Of a DNA stretch of 64,000 nt, positions 43,313-54,045 are shown piece by piece. Under the pieces are notes generated by a model that ran no database searches, had not been told where the DNA came from, and saw nothing but the letters and a program-made list of their open reading frames with translations. Position numbers and translations under genes: made by a program. Numbering within the stretch: the first letter of the stretch is position 1; each line of letters begins with the position of its first letter. Source of the DNA: Geodermatophilus telluris (GTDB taxonomy: Bacteria; Actinomycetota; Actinomycetes; Mycobacteriales; Geodermatophilaceae); NCBI RefSeq assembly GCF_900102745.1, contig NZ_FMZF01000002.1, positions 868,001 through 932,000 of the forward strand. The letters are read 5' to 3'.

Positions 43313-43316
43313 GGCG

Positions 43317-44372
43317 CTACTCGGCGCGCGCGAAGGCGCGGCCCGTGGGCCCGTGCGAGCGGACCACGACCAGCACGTCCTCGCTCTGCAGCGTGCCGAT
43401 CAGCGGGTCGTCGTAGCGCAGCGTGCGCCCGCCGCGGGTGACCGAGAGCACGATGTCGCGCAGGTCGCGCGGGCCGAGCCCGACCTCGCCGGAGTTCACC
43501 GTGCGCTGCGAGATGTCGAGCCCCTGACCGCCGGTGAGCAGGTCCTCGACGACGGAGACCACCCGCGGGCTGTCGGTCGACAGGCCGAGCAGCCGCCCCG
43601 AGGTCGCCGAGGTCGTGATGACCGTGTCGGCACCGGACTGGCGCAGCAGCTGGGCGTTCTCCTCCTCCCGGACACTGGTCGTGATCGGCACGCTGGGGTT
43701 GAGCTGGCGCACGGTGAGGGTGATGAGCACCGACGCGTCGTCCCGGTTGGCCGCGACGATCACCGCCCGGGCCCGCTCGACGTGCGCCCGGCGCAGCACG
43801 TCGGTGCGCCCGGCGTCGCCGACGATCCCGGTCAGCCCGATGGAGTTGGCCTCGTCGACGGCCCGCTGGTCGGCGTCGACGACGACGATGTCCTCCAGCG
43901 GCGTCCCGGTGGCCCGCAGCGACCGGACGGCGCTGCGGCCCTTGGTGCCGTAGCCGCACACGATGACGTGCTGGCGCACGTGGGACCTCCAGCGTCGGAT
44001 GCGGAACTCCTCGCGCGAGCGCGTGGTGAGCGCCTCGAGCGTGGTCCCGATGAGCACGATCAGGAACATCACGCGCAGTGGCGTGATGAACAGGATGTTG
44101 ACCAGCCGCGCGCCCTCGGTGATCGGCGTGATGTCGCCGTACCCGGTGGTCGAGAGCGTGACGGTGGAGTAGTAGACCGCGTCGAGCAGGTCGATGCCGA
44201 CCTCGTCGCCGTCCCGGTAGGAGTCGCGGTCCAGCCACACGATGAGCACGGTCAGCGCCAGGAAGAACGCGGCCAGCACGACCCGCTGCCACACCTGCCG
44301 GACCGGGGACTGCTCCACGTGGGCGATCTGCACCCCGGTGTGCGGGTCCTCGTCCGCGTGTCCGCCCATCAC
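43317..44372 (-). CDS. Two-helix K+ channel with cytoplasmic TrkA-N (RCK) domain
   Basis: The 351-residue protein has an N-terminal helix (about 31-47), the pore with selectivity filter TTGYGD (75-80), a second helix (about 88-108) and then a Rossmann RCK domain starting HVIVCGYGTKGRSAV, with VVVDADQRAVDEAN as the next nucleotide strand. A C-terminal RCK-C-like half ends in VVVRSHGPTGRAFA. It resembles MthK/Kch-type channels gated by ions or nucleotides. TATCGT 8 bases before the GTG suggests a leaderless mRNA. Confidence 0.92.
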   Translation of the reverse strand: MMGGHADEDPHTGVQIAHVEQSPVRQVWQRVVLAAFFLALTVLIVWLDRDSYRDGDEVGIDLLDAVYYSTVTLSTTGYGDITPITEGARLVNILFITPLRVMFLIVLIGTTLEALTTRSREEFRIRRWRSHVRQHVIVCGYGTKGRSAVRSLRATGTPLEDIVVVDADQRAVDEANSIGLTGIVGDAGRTDVLRRAHVERARAVIVAANRDDASVLITLTVRQLNPSVPITTSVREEENAQLLRQSGADTVITTSATSGRLLGLSTDSPRVVSVVEDLLTGGQGLDISQRTVNSGEVGLGPRDLRDIVLSVTRGGRTLRYDDPLIGTLQSEDVLVVVRSHGPTGRAFARAE

Positions 44373-44439
44373 GTCCGCGGACGATAGCGAGCGACGGCGG
44401 TGCGCACCGCGAGGCCGGCGCGCACCGCCCCCGAACGGG

Positions 44440-46182
44440 TCAGCCGGAGACGGCCTCCCGCTCGCGCGCGGCCAGTTCGCGCTTGAGCACCTTGCCCGCC
44501 GCCGACACCGGGATGGCGTCGATGAACACCACGTCGCGCAGCCGCTTGTAGTGGGTGACCCGGTCGTTGACCGCGGCCATCACCGACTCGGCGGTCAGCG
44601 CCCGCCCGGCGTCGTCGTCGCGGCGCACGACGTAGGCGACCGGCAGCTCCCCGGCGGCCTCGTCCGGCCGCCCCACCACCGCGGCGCCGGCCACCCCCGG
44701 CAGGCCGAAGAGGATCTCCTCCAGCTCCCGCGGGAACACGTTGTAGCCCTTGTAGAGCAGCATGTCCTTGGTGCGGTCGACGATCGCCAGGTAGCCGTCC
44801 TCGTCGAGCACCCCGACGTCGCCGGTGTGGAACCAGCCGTCGGCGTCGATCGACTCCGCGGTGGCCTCGGGCCGGTGCGCGTAGCCGCGCATGACCTGCG
44901 GGCCGCGGATGCACACCTCGCCCCGCTCGCCCACCGGCAGCGGGTCCCCGCCGCCGAGCGGGCGGATGGTGATCTCGGTGTCGAAGATGGGCACCCCGAC
45001 GGTGCCGGCCTTGCGGGTGCCCGAGCGGAACGACGGGTTGCCGGTGGCCATCATCGTGACCTCGGTGAGCCCGTAGCCCTCGCCGATGGTGGCGTTGGGC
45101 AGCACCGCCTGCAGCCGCTCGATCAGCGGGACCGGCAGGGGCGCCGCGCCGCTGGAGACCCCGCGGACCGAGGACCAGTCGGCCTCGGCGAAGCCGGGCA
45201 CCTGCAGCAGCGCGACGAACACCGGCGGGGCGCCGCCGATGCTGGTGACGCGGTGGCGCTGGGCGTCCTCGACGTACCTCACCGGGTCGAAGCGCATGTG
45301 GACCACCGTCGTGGTGCCGGCCATCACCATGCCGTTGAGGTAGCCGATCGCGCCCATGGCGTGGAACCACGGGGTCAGGTTGATCAGCCGGGCCTCGCCC
45401 AGCCGGGTCGGGCACTCGTCCTCGCCGAGCACCTGCCGGATCGTCACGTCGCCGGCCTCGTCGAGCTCGGGCAGCGACCCCGACGTCCAGCACGACGACT
45501 GCAGCACGTTGGTGACCACGTTGCGGTGCGGCAGCTCGACGCCCTTGCTCACCCCGGTGGTGCCGCCGGTGTAGGCCAGGTGCGCGAGGTCGGTGGCCGG
45601 GTCGATCACCGCGTCGAGGTGCCGGTCGGTGGGGTCGGCGGCCAGCAGGTCGGCGAGGTCGACGTCGGTGTCCTGCAGGCCCTCCAGCCGGGACGAGAAG
45701 TCGAGGGTGTGCGCCTCGCCGGTGACGACGACGGTGCGCACCGGGGTGGCCGCCAGCGCGGGGCGCACGAACGGCAGCACCTGGTCCCAGGTGACCAGCA
45801 CGGTGGCGCCGGCGTCGGTGAGCTGGGCGGCGAGGTCGGCGGCCGGCAGCAGCGGGTTGGTGGGGGAGAAGACCGCGCCGGCCATCACCACGCCGTAGTA
45901 GACGGCCGGGTACTGGCGGCAGTTCGGGACGTGCACGGCCACCACGTCGCCGCGGCCCACCCCGTGGTCGGCCAGCCAGTTGGCGACCGCGCACGCCCGC
46001 CGGCCCAGCTCCTCGAACGTCAGCTCGACGTCGTGGTCCACGAACGCCGTCCGCGTCCCCCAGCGGCGCACCGCCGCGCGCAGGACCGACCCGACCGGGA
46101 CCGTCGGGTAGTCCAGCGAGCGGGGCAGCCCGGGCGGCCAGCTGGCGGCGGTGGGCGTGGGCGCGTCCTGCGTGGCGGTCAT
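44440..46182 (-). CDS. AMP-dependent acyl-CoA ligase
   Basis: The 580-residue adenylate-forming enzyme has the P-loop-like motif LAYTGGTTGVSKGVELPHRN, LTPWFHAMG, GEGYGLTEVT and the hinge GWFHTGDVGVLDEDGYLAIVDRTKDMLLYKGYNVFPRELE, and the catalytic lysine in VSAAGKVLKREL. The set fits medium- or long-chain fatty acid or aromatic acid CoA ligases. GGAAGGA before the ATG fixes the start. The chain length of the substrate is unknown. Confidence 0.9.
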   Translation of the reverse strand: MTATQDAPTPTAASWPPGLPRSLDYPTVPVGSVLRAAVRRWGTRTAFVDHDVELTFEELGRRACAVANWLADHGVGRGDVVAVHVPNCRQYPAVYYGVVMAGAVFSPTNPLLPAADLAAQLTDAGATVLVTWDQVLPFVRPALAATPVRTVVVTGEAHTLDFSSRLEGLQDTDVDLADLLAADPTDRHLDAVIDPATDLAHLAYTGGTTGVSKGVELPHRNVVTNVLQSSCWTSGSLPELDEAGDVTIRQVLGEDECPTRLGEARLINLTPWFHAMGAIGYLNGMVMAGTTTVVHMRFDPVRYVEDAQRHRVTSIGGAPPVFVALLQVPGFAEADWSSVRGVSSGAAPLPVPLIERLQAVLPNATIGEGYGLTEVTMMATGNPSFRSGTRKAGTVGVPIFDTEITIRPLGGGDPLPVGERGEVCIRGPQVMRGYAHRPEATAESIDADGWFHTGDVGVLDEDGYLAIVDRTKDMLLYKGYNVFPRELEEILFGLPGVAGAAVVGRPDEAAGELPVAYVVRRDDDAGRALTAESVMAAVNDRVTHYKRLRDVVFIDAIPVSAAGKVLKRELAAREREAVSG

Positions 46183-46288
46183 GCGGGTCCTTCCGGTCCG
46201 GGGCCGTTCCACCACAGCGTGGCCCAGCCCACACCGCCTGTCGAGCACCCTCCGGTGGGGTCCGACCGCGGCTTGCGACGATGACCGG

Positions 46289-47140
46289 GTGAGCGACCAG
46301 CGCAGGGCCCTCGTCCTCGGCGGCGGCGGGATCACCGGCATCGCCTGGGAGATCGGCCTGCTGGCGGGGCTCGCCGAGGCCGGGGTCGACCTGACCGACG
46401 CCGACCTCGTCGTCGGCACCTCGGCCGGCAGCGTCGTCGGCGCCCAGGTGACCAGCGGCGCCGGGCTCGAGGAGCTGTACCGGCGGCAGCTCGCGCCCCC
46501 GGCGTCGGAGCGCGCCGCCCGGATGGGGCGCGGGGCGCTGGCCGCGTTCGCCTGGGCGGTGCTGCGCAGCCGCGGCAGCGACACCGCGTTCCGCCGGCGG
46601 GCCGGCGCGCTCGCGCTCCGCGCCGAGGCCGCGGGCACGACCCCGTCGGAGCAGGAGCGGCTCGACGTCATCGGCTCGCGGCTGGTCTCCCAGGAGTGGC
46701 CCGACCGGGCGCTCACCGTGACCGCCGTCGACGCCGCCACCGGCGAGTTCCGCACCTTCGACCGCGACTCCGGGGTGCCGCTGGTGCACGCGGTCGCGGC
46801 CAGCTGCGCCGTCCCCGGCGTCTACCCGCCGGTGACCGTCGGCGGCCGCCGCTACGTCGACGGCGGGATGCGCTCGGCGGCCAACGCCGACCTCGCCGAG
46901 GGCTGCGAGCGGGTCGTCGTGCTCGCGCCGATCCCGCGCGGAGCCGGGCCGATGGCCAGCGTCGACGCGCAGGTCAGCGGCATGGTGGCGCGGGTCGCCG
47001 TCGTCTCGCCGGACCCGGCCGCCCGCCGGGCCATCGGCCGCAACGTGCTCGACCCGGCGGCCCGCCGTCCCGCGGCCGAGGCCGGCCGGGCGCAGGCGGC
47101 CTCGGTGGCCGCGCAGGTCGCCGCCGCCTGGTCCGGCTGA
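46289..47140 (+). CDS. Patatin-like phospholipase
   Basis: The 283-residue soluble protein has the full patatin set: LVLGGGGITGIAWEIGLLAGL (oxyanion loop), VVGTSAGSVVGA (nucleophile Ser in G-T-S-A-G) and RYVDGGMRSAANADL (catalytic Asp in D-G-G). It diverges from the acyl-CoA ligase gene, consistent with release and activation of fatty acids. GACGAT six bases before the GTG suggests a leaderless start. It is unlike the membrane patatin protein at 9428-12385. Confidence 0.88.
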   Translation: MSDQRRALVLGGGGITGIAWEIGLLAGLAEAGVDLTDADLVVGTSAGSVVGAQVTSGAGLEELYRRQLAPPASERAARMGRGALAAFAWAVLRSRGSDTAFRRRAGALALRAEAAGTTPSEQERLDVIGSRLVSQEWPDRALTVTAVDAATGEFRTFDRDSGVPLVHAVAASCAVPGVYPPVTVGGRRYVDGGMRSAANADLAEGCERVVVLAPIPRGAGPMASVDAQVSGMVARVAVVSPDPAARRAIGRNVLDPAARRPAAEAGRAQAASVAAQVAAAWSG

Positions 47141-47201
47141 GCGCGGTGTGATCCCCGGCGGCCCGGGATGCCGGGAGGCACCCGGTGCGTTACCGCTCCT
47201 C

Positions 47202-47915
47202 GTGAAGGTGGAGATCTGGTCCGACGTCGTCTGTCCCTGGTGCCACATCGGCAAGCGCCGCTTCGAGGCCGCGCTGGCCCGCTTCCCGCACCGGGACGCC
47301 GTCGAGGTCGAGTGGAAGGCGTTCGAGCTCGACCCGGGTGCGCGCTCGGCCGCCGCCGGTGAGCCGGTGTCGCCGACGGAGTACGCCGAGCGGCTGGCGC
47401 GCAAGTACGGCACCTCGGTGGCCGGTGCCCAACAGATGACCGACTCCATGACCCAGCAGGCCGCCGCCGAGGGCCTGGACTTCCGCTTCGACCGGGCCGT
47501 GCGTGCCAACACCTTCGACGCCCACCAGGTCATCCACCTGGCGGCCGAGCGCGGGGTGCAGGACGCGGTCGAGGAGCGGCTGCTGACCGCCTACTTCGGC
47601 GAGGGCGAGGCCGTGGGCGACCACGAGACCCTCGTCCGGCTGGCCGCCGAGGCCGGGCTGGACGCCGACGAGGTGCGCGCGACGCTGGCCGACCAGCGCT
47701 ACGCGGGCGCGGTGCGCGCCGACGAGGCCGAGGCGCAGGCCTTGGGCATCAGCGGCGTGCCCTTCTTCGTCGTCGACCGCAAGTACGGGGTGAACGGCGC
47801 CCAGTCGCCCGACGTCCTGCTGCAGGTGCTCGAGCGCGCCTGGGCCGAGCGCACGCCGCTCATCCCGGTGGTCACCGGCGGCGAGGTCTGCGGCCCCGAC
47901 GGCTGCTCCGTGTAG
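47202..47915 (+). CDS. DsbA family oxidoreductase (FrnE-like)
   Basis: The 237-residue cytoplasmic thioredoxin-fold protein starts VKVEIWSDVVCPWCHIGKRRFE, with the C-P-W-C pair at 11-14 and the helical insertion (about 70-160) of the FrnE group. ALGISGVPFFVVDRKYGVNGAQ is the cis-Pro region. The C-terminus adds another cysteine pair (EVCGPDGC). No signal peptide is present. A role in thiol chemistry under stress is family knowledge. Confidence 0.88.
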   Translation: MKVEIWSDVVCPWCHIGKRRFEAALARFPHRDAVEVEWKAFELDPGARSAAAGEPVSPTEYAERLARKYGTSVAGAQQMTDSMTQQAAAEGLDFRFDRAVRANTFDAHQVIHLAAERGVQDAVEERLLTAYFGEGEAVGDHETLVRLAAEAGLDADEVRATLADQRYAGAVRADEAEAQALGISGVPFFVVDRKYGVNGAQSPDVLLQVLERAWAERTPLIPVVTGGEVCGPDGCSV

Positions 47916-47924
47916 TCCCCCCGT

Positions 47925-47965
47925 GCGACTCGGCGGAGGTGCACCGTGCACTTCCGCGGAGTCGC
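47925..47965. terminator. Near-perfect 41-base palindrome between convergent genes
   Basis: GCGACTC pairs with GAGTCGC at the ends and GCGGAGGTGCAC with GTGCACTTCCGC inside (one G-U, one internal mismatch). It lies between the DsbA gene and the acyl-CoA ligase gene and shares GCGGAGGTGCAC with the palindrome after typA. Confidence 0.75.
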
Positions 47966-47969
47966 GCGG

Positions 47970-49541
<1,572 letters not shown>

Positions 49542-49599
49542 GGGTCCTCCTCGGTCGGGGTGTGACCCGCGTCATGCTGGTGGGCGCGCGGAGTGGCGG

Positions 49600-50229
49600 T
49601 CAACCCTGACCGGAGGGTGGGGGGAACAGCAGCCGGGTGGCGAGTGCCTTCCACAGCGCCAGGTGCGGGTCGGTCGCCGCCGGGCGGTCGGCGAAGGCGT
49701 ACACGCAGGCCACGCCCCGCATGCTGGTGAACAGCAGCTCGCACAGCTCGGCGTACAGCGGCGCGGCGGCGACCTCCGGGCCCCAGATGCCGTCGGCCAC
49801 CCGCCGGATCGCCGCGCGCAGCCGGCGCTCCTCGGCCCGCAGCGCCGTGCGCAGCCCGGGGTCGGTGCGCGCCGCCGTCCACAGCTCCATCGCCGCCCAG
49901 AACGGCGGCTCGTGGAAGGTCGCCCACATCAGGTCGATGGCCCGGTCGACCCGCTCGGGCCCGGGCGGCTGGTCGGCCATCAGCGCGGCCGCGCGCTGCT
50001 CGACCCCGGCCAGCAGGGTGGTCGACAGGTGCCCCGCGGCGGCCACCAGCAGCTCGGCGCGGGAGGGGAAGTGGTGCAGCAGCCGGCCGCGCGAGACCCC
50101 GGCCCGGGCCTGGACGGCGAGGGTGGAGGCGCCCGCGTAGCCGTCCTCGACCAGGCAGGCGACGGCGGCGTCGAGGATGAGCGCGCGGCTGCCCTCCGAC
50201 CGGGCCGAGCGCGCGGGGGCAGCGGTCAC
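49600..50229 (-). CDS. TetR family transcriptional regulator
   Basis: The 209-residue protein has a standard TetR DNA-binding domain (about 15-60): ALILDAAVACLVEDGYAGAST, VQARAGVSRGRLLHHFPSRAELL. The C-terminal part is a helical ligand-binding domain. TACCCT 7 bases before the GTG indicates a leaderless mRNA. The gene lies between the ligase and dehydrogenase genes next to an inverted repeat, so it probably controls both. Confidence 0.93.
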   Translation of the reverse strand: MTAAPARSARSEGSRALILDAAVACLVEDGYAGASTLAVQARAGVSRGRLLHHFPSRAELLVAAAGHLSTTLLAGVEQRAAALMADQPPGPERVDRAIDLMWATFHEPPFWAAMELWTAARTDPGLRTALRAEERRLRAAIRRVADGIWGPEVAAAPLYAELCELLFTSMRGVACVYAFADRPAATDPHLALWKALATRLLFPPPSGQG

Positions 50230-50261
50230 CCGGCGCAGGGTAGGCCCGCGCCGCGCCCACC

Positions 50262-50297
50262 GACAGTCACCGTTGACCGTTCGGGGTGACCGCTGTC
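50262..50297. promoter_or_regulatory. Inverted repeat between tetR and acyl-CoA dehydrogenase genes
   Basis: GACAG-TCACC (50262-50271) and GGTGA-CCG-CTGTC (50285-50297) mirror each other with a 3-base offset. The site lies 41-76 bases before the dehydrogenase start and 33-68 bases before tetR, a fitting place for the TetR operator. Confidence 0.5.
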
Positions 50298-50337
50298 ACG
50301 CTGCGGCCGTCCCCGCCGACGACGAGAGGTGCTGCCC

Positions 50338-51555
50338 GTGGACTTCGACGACACCCCCGACGAGGCCGCCTACCGTGCGCAGGCGCGGGCCCTGCTCGCC
50401 GAGCACGACGCCGAGCTGCTGCACGTGCGGCCGGGCGAGTCGGCCGACGCGCGGCTGCGGGAGGCCGAGCTGCGCGCCACCCAGCGGGTGCTCGCCGACG
50501 CCGGCCTGGTCGGCGTCACCTGGCCGCGGGAGTACGGCGGCCAGGGCGGCACGCTGGTGCAGCAGGCGATCGTCGCCCAGGAGCTGTCCCGCGCCCGGGT
50601 GCCCACCCTGATCAACCACATCGGCATCGGCATGTGCGGGCCCACCGTCATCGCGCACGGCAGCGACGACCAGCGCTCCCGCTACCTGGCCCGGCTGCTG
50701 CGCGCCGACGACGTCTGGTGCCAGCTGTTCAGCGAGCCGGCGTCGGGCTCGGACCTCGCGGCGCTGCGCACGTCGGCGGTCCGCGACGGCGAGGACTGGG
50801 TGGTCAACGGCCAGAAGGTGTGGACGACGCTCGCCCACGTCGCCGACTTCGGCATCCTGCTCACCCGCACCGACCCGGAGCGGCCCAAGCACGCCGGGCT
50901 GACCATGTTCGTCGTCGACATGCACGCCCCGGGTGTCACGGTGCGGCCGCTGCGCCAGATGAGCGGGGACGCCGGCTTCAACGAGGTCTTCTTCGACGAC
51001 GTCCGCATCCCCGACTCCGAGCGGCTCGGCGAGCCCGGCGAGGGCTGGCGGGTCGCGCTGACGACGCTGATGAACGAGCGGGTGGCCATCGGCGGGGCCG
51101 GCAGCGACATCGGCCAGTCGGCCGAGGCGCTGGCCGCGCACACCCGCGACCGGCTGCCCGCCCTCGGCGCCGAGCAGCAGGCGCTCGCCCGCCAGGCGGT
51201 CGGACGCGCGCTCGTGGCCGCCCTGGCCGCCCGCTACACCGGCTACCGCCGGTTCACCACGCTGTCCCAGGGCGGGGTGCCCGGGCCCGAGGCGAGCGCC
51301 GGGAAGCTGGGGGGCACCGCCGCCGCCCGGCTGGTGTCCGACGCCGGCGTCCGGCTGCTCGGCGACGACGCCGTGTACGGCGCCACCGCCGACGGCGACG
51401 AGACCTGGCAGAAGGCGGCGGCCTACGTGCCCGGCATCGCGATCGCCGGCGGCACCGACCAGGTGCTGCGCAACATCCTCGGCGAGCGGGTGCTCGGCCT
51501 CCCCGCCGAGCCGCGCACCGACAAGACCGCTCCGTTCTCCGGAGGACGCAGGTGA
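50338..51555 (+). CDS. Acyl-CoA dehydrogenase, large partner
   Basis: The 405-residue flavoprotein has VTWPREYGGQGGT, CQLFSEPASGSDLAALRTSAV, NGQKVWTTLAHVADFGILLTRT and FDDVRIPDSERLGEPGEGWRVA, the standard ACAD blocks, and GGTDQVLRNILGERVLGLP at the end. The order resembles actinobacterial FadE-type enzymes that form heteromers with a second ACAD. GAGAGG precedes the GTG. Its stop overlaps the next ACAD gene, supporting a complex. Confidence 0.92.
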   Translation: MDFDDTPDEAAYRAQARALLAEHDAELLHVRPGESADARLREAELRATQRVLADAGLVGVTWPREYGGQGGTLVQQAIVAQELSRARVPTLINHIGIGMCGPTVIAHGSDDQRSRYLARLLRADDVWCQLFSEPASGSDLAALRTSAVRDGEDWVVNGQKVWTTLAHVADFGILLTRTDPERPKHAGLTMFVVDMHAPGVTVRPLRQMSGDAGFNEVFFDDVRIPDSERLGEPGEGWRVALTTLMNERVAIGGAGSDIGQSAEALAAHTRDRLPALGAEQQALARQAVGRALVAALAARYTGYRRFTTLSQGGVPGPEASAGKLGGTAAARLVSDAGVRLLGDDAVYGATADGDETWQKAAAYVPGIAIAGGTDQVLRNILGERVLGLPAEPRTDKTAPFSGGRR

Positions 51556-52544
51556 ACTTCGACCTCTCCGACGACCAGCGCGCCGCCGCCGCCGGCGCCC
51601 GCGAGTTCTTCACCGGCTCGGTGCCGCTGTCGGCGGCCCGCGCGGCGCTCGAGGGCGACGGCGCGCCCGCGCCCGGCCGCAAGGCGCTGGCCGACATCGG
51701 CTTCCTCGGCATCACCGTCCCGGAGTCGGCCGGGGGAGCGGGCGGCAGCGTGCTCGACCTCGCCGTCGTCGCCGAGCAGGGCGGCGCGGTGCTCGCCGGG
51801 CCGTCGCTGGTCACCGCGGCCCGCGCGGCGGTGCTGCTGGAGGGCGCGCCCGACCTCGCCACGCAGCTGGCCGACGGGTCGGCCGCGATGGCCGTGCTCG
51901 ACGGCCCGGTCACCGGCTCGGCACCCTCGCTCGACGCCGCCGACGCCACCCTCTTCCTCGGCCTCGACGACGGCGCGCTCGTCGTCGGCGAGGGGGAGGT
52001 GGTGCCCGGCAGGCCGCTGGACGCCACCCGCGGGCTGGCCTCGGTGCGGTTGACCTCCCGGCGCGTGCTGGCCGAGGACGCCGGGGAGCTGTGGGCGCGC
52101 GCCCGCGCGGTGGGCGCGGTGGTGATGGCCGCCGAGGACCTCGGCGCGGCCGACCGCGCGGTGCTCATGGGCGTGCAGTACGCCCAGCAGCGCGAGGCCT
52201 TCGGCCGGGTCATCGGCTCCTACCAGGCGGTCAAGCACATGCTGGTCGACGCCTGGGTGGGCGTGGACCAGCTGCGCTCGCTGGTGTGGTGGGCGGCCTG
52301 GGCGGCCGACTCCGCGCCCGGCGAGCTGCCGCTGGCCGCGGCGGCCGCGAAGGCCTACGCCGCGGAGGTGTTCGAGCGGGCCGCCGAGACGGTGGTGCAG
52401 GTGCACGGCGGGATCGGCTTCACCTGGGAGCACGACGCGCACCTCTACTGGCGGCGGGCCAGGGTCGACCGGCTGCTGCTCGGGGACGCCGCCGAGCACC
52501 TCGACGCCGTCGCCCGGCTGGCCGTCGACGGCGCCCTGGGATGA
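51552..52544 (+). CDS. Acyl-CoA dehydrogenase, small partner
   Basis: The 330-residue ACAD is shorter than its partner: the N-terminal helices (LADIGFLGITVPESAGGAGGSV) and C-terminal helices (GVQYAQQREAFGRVIGSYQAVKHMLVD, VVQVHGGIGFTWEHDAHLYWRRAR) are present, but the middle beta domain is reduced. Such unequal pairs make alpha2beta2 enzymes in steroid and branched-acid degradation of Actinobacteria. It overlaps both neighbours. Confidence 0.9.
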   Translation: MNFDLSDDQRAAAAGAREFFTGSVPLSAARAALEGDGAPAPGRKALADIGFLGITVPESAGGAGGSVLDLAVVAEQGGAVLAGPSLVTAARAAVLLEGAPDLATQLADGSAAMAVLDGPVTGSAPSLDAADATLFLGLDDGALVVGEGEVVPGRPLDATRGLASVRLTSRRVLAEDAGELWARARAVGAVVMAAEDLGAADRAVLMGVQYAQQREAFGRVIGSYQAVKHMLVDAWVGVDQLRSLVWWAAWAADSAPGELPLAAAAAKAYAAEVFERAAETVVQVHGGIGFTWEHDAHLYWRRARVDRLLLGDAAEHLDAVARLAVDGALG

Positions 52545-53437
52545 CGTTCGAGCAGCTCCGCTACGAGGTGGCCGATCGGGTCGCGACGATCACCCTCTCG
52601 CGGCCCGAGCGGCTCAACGCCTTCACCGCGGTCATGGCCGCCGAGCTGGCCCGGGCCGCGGCGGCCGCCGACGCCGACGACGCGGTGCGGGTCGTCGTCG
52701 TCACGGGGGAGGGGCGGGCGTTCTGCGCCGGCGCCGACCTGGCTGCCGGGGCCGGCGGCCTGGGTGACCGCGCCCGCGGGGAGGCGCCCGCCGACCCGGC
52801 CGGCCGGGGCACCGTCGGCGGCCTGCCGCGGGACTGGGGCGGCGTCGCCTCGCTGGCGTTCGCCGCGCTGCGCAAGCCGGTGGTCGCGGCGGTCAACGGC
52901 CCGGCGGTGGGCATCGGCGCCACGCTGACCCTGCCGATGGACGTGCGGATCGCCGCGGAGTCGGCGCGCTTCGGGTTCGTCTTCGCCCGCCGCGGCATCG
53001 TCCCGGAGGCGGCCTCGTCGTGGTTCCTGCCGCGGGTGGTCGGCATCAGCCAGGCGGTGGAGTGGGTGGCCACCGGCCGGGTGTTCGGCGCCGAGGAGGC
53101 GCTGCGCGGGCGGCTGGTGTCCCGGGTGGTGCCCGACGCCGAGCTGCTGCCGACGGCGCACGCGCTGGCCGCCGAGATCGCCGACAACACCAGCGGGGTC
53201 GCCGTCGGCGCGGCCCGGCAGCTGCTGTGGTCGATGCTCGGCGCGCCCTCGCCCTGGGACGCCCACCGCGCCGAGACCCGGGCGCTCGCCGAGCTGGCCA
53301 CCGGACCCGACGTGGCCGAGGGCGTGGCCGCCTTCCTGGAGAAGCGGTCGCCGGAGTTCACCGCCCCGCTCGGCGACGGCGAGGTCGCCGGCGTCCCGCG
53401 CTGGCCGCTCCCCCCGGAGGACGCGACCGGCGGGTGA
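52541..53437 (+). CDS. Enoyl-CoA hydratase/isomerase family protein
   Basis: The 298-residue crotonase has TLSRPERLNAF, GEGRAFCAGADLAA, KPVVAAVNGPAVGIGATLTLPMDVRIAAE (oxyanion hole) and FVFARRGIVPEAASSWFLPRVVG (catalytic Glu region). ATGA overlap links it to the ACAD genes. It would hydrate the enoyl-CoA formed by them. Side-chain chemistry other than plain hydration is possible in this family. Confidence 0.9.
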   Translation: MTFEQLRYEVADRVATITLSRPERLNAFTAVMAAELARAAAAADADDAVRVVVVTGEGRAFCAGADLAAGAGGLGDRARGEAPADPAGRGTVGGLPRDWGGVASLAFAALRKPVVAAVNGPAVGIGATLTLPMDVRIAAESARFGFVFARRGIVPEAASSWFLPRVVGISQAVEWVATGRVFGAEEALRGRLVSRVVPDAELLPTAHALAAEIADNTSGVAVGAARQLLWSMLGAPSPWDAHRAETRALAELATGPDVAEGVAAFLEKRSPEFTAPLGDGEVAGVPRWPLPPEDATGG

Positions 53438-53459
53438 CCGGTCCGCTGGGCGCGGCGGC

Positions 53460-53960
53460 TCAGTCGGGGTCGAGGTGGCGCAGCAGGGTGCGCCCGATGT
53501 CCTCCATGGCGGCGACCTGCTCGGCGGAGAGCTGGTCGAACAGGTGGGTGCGCACGCTCTCCACGTGCACCGGCGCGGCGGCCTCCAGCGCGGCGAAGCC
53601 CTCGTCGGTGAGCACGGCCAGCAGCCCACGGCCGTCCTCGGCGCACACCTGGCGGCGCACCCACCCGCGCTCCTCCAGCCGGGAGACGGCGTGCGAGAGC
53701 CGGCTGCGGGAGGACAGGCAGCGGTCGGCGAGCTCGCTCATCCGCATCTGCCGGTCCGGCGTCTCCGACAGCTGCACCAGGATCTCGTAGTAGGCGTGCG
53801 GGATGCCGGTGGCGCGCATCAGCTCGCGCTCGAGCCGCTCCTGCAGCAGCTGGGTGCTGTAGAGCCAGGCCCGCCAGGCGCGCTGCTCCCCGGTGTCGAG
53901 CCAGCGCGTGCCGTCGTCCTCCGCGTCCGGGGCGGCGCCCGGGGACACCTCCGTCGTCAT
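53460..53960 (-). CDS. MarR family transcriptional regulator
   Basis: The 166-residue protein shows the MarR winged helix (about 55-120): GIPHAYYEILVQLSE, RMSELADRCLSSRSRLSHAVSRLEERGWVRRQVCAEDGRGLLAVLTDEG in its known order (recognition helix and wing). A single Cys in the wing could be redox-active. TACCCT six bases before the ATG suggests a leaderless mRNA. It diverges from the YceI gene across an AT-rich gap that may hold its operator. Confidence 0.92.
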   Translation of the reverse strand: MTTEVSPGAAPDAEDDGTRWLDTGEQRAWRAWLYSTQLLQERLERELMRATGIPHAYYEILVQLSETPDRQMRMSELADRCLSSRSRLSHAVSRLEERGWVRRQVCAEDGRGLLAVLTDEGFAALEAAAPVHVESVRTHLFDQLSAEQVAAMEDIGRTLLRHLDPD

Positions 53961-53984
53961 GCCCCCAGGGTACTGGCGGAATAG

Positions 53985-54030
53985 ATGAGCTCTCAACTAC
54001 GCTTATCGGATAGAAGGTCAAACGCTCAAC
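53985..54030. promoter_or_regulatory. AT-rich divergent control region of marR and yceI genes
   Basis: This short stretch is far less GC-rich than its surroundings and contains CTCAACTACG and CTCAACCAGTTG half-sites and the small palindrome TATCGGATA. It lies between the divergent starts and is the best place for promoters and a MarR operator. Confidence 0.5.
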
Positions 54031-54045
54031 CAGTTGGAGGTCACC

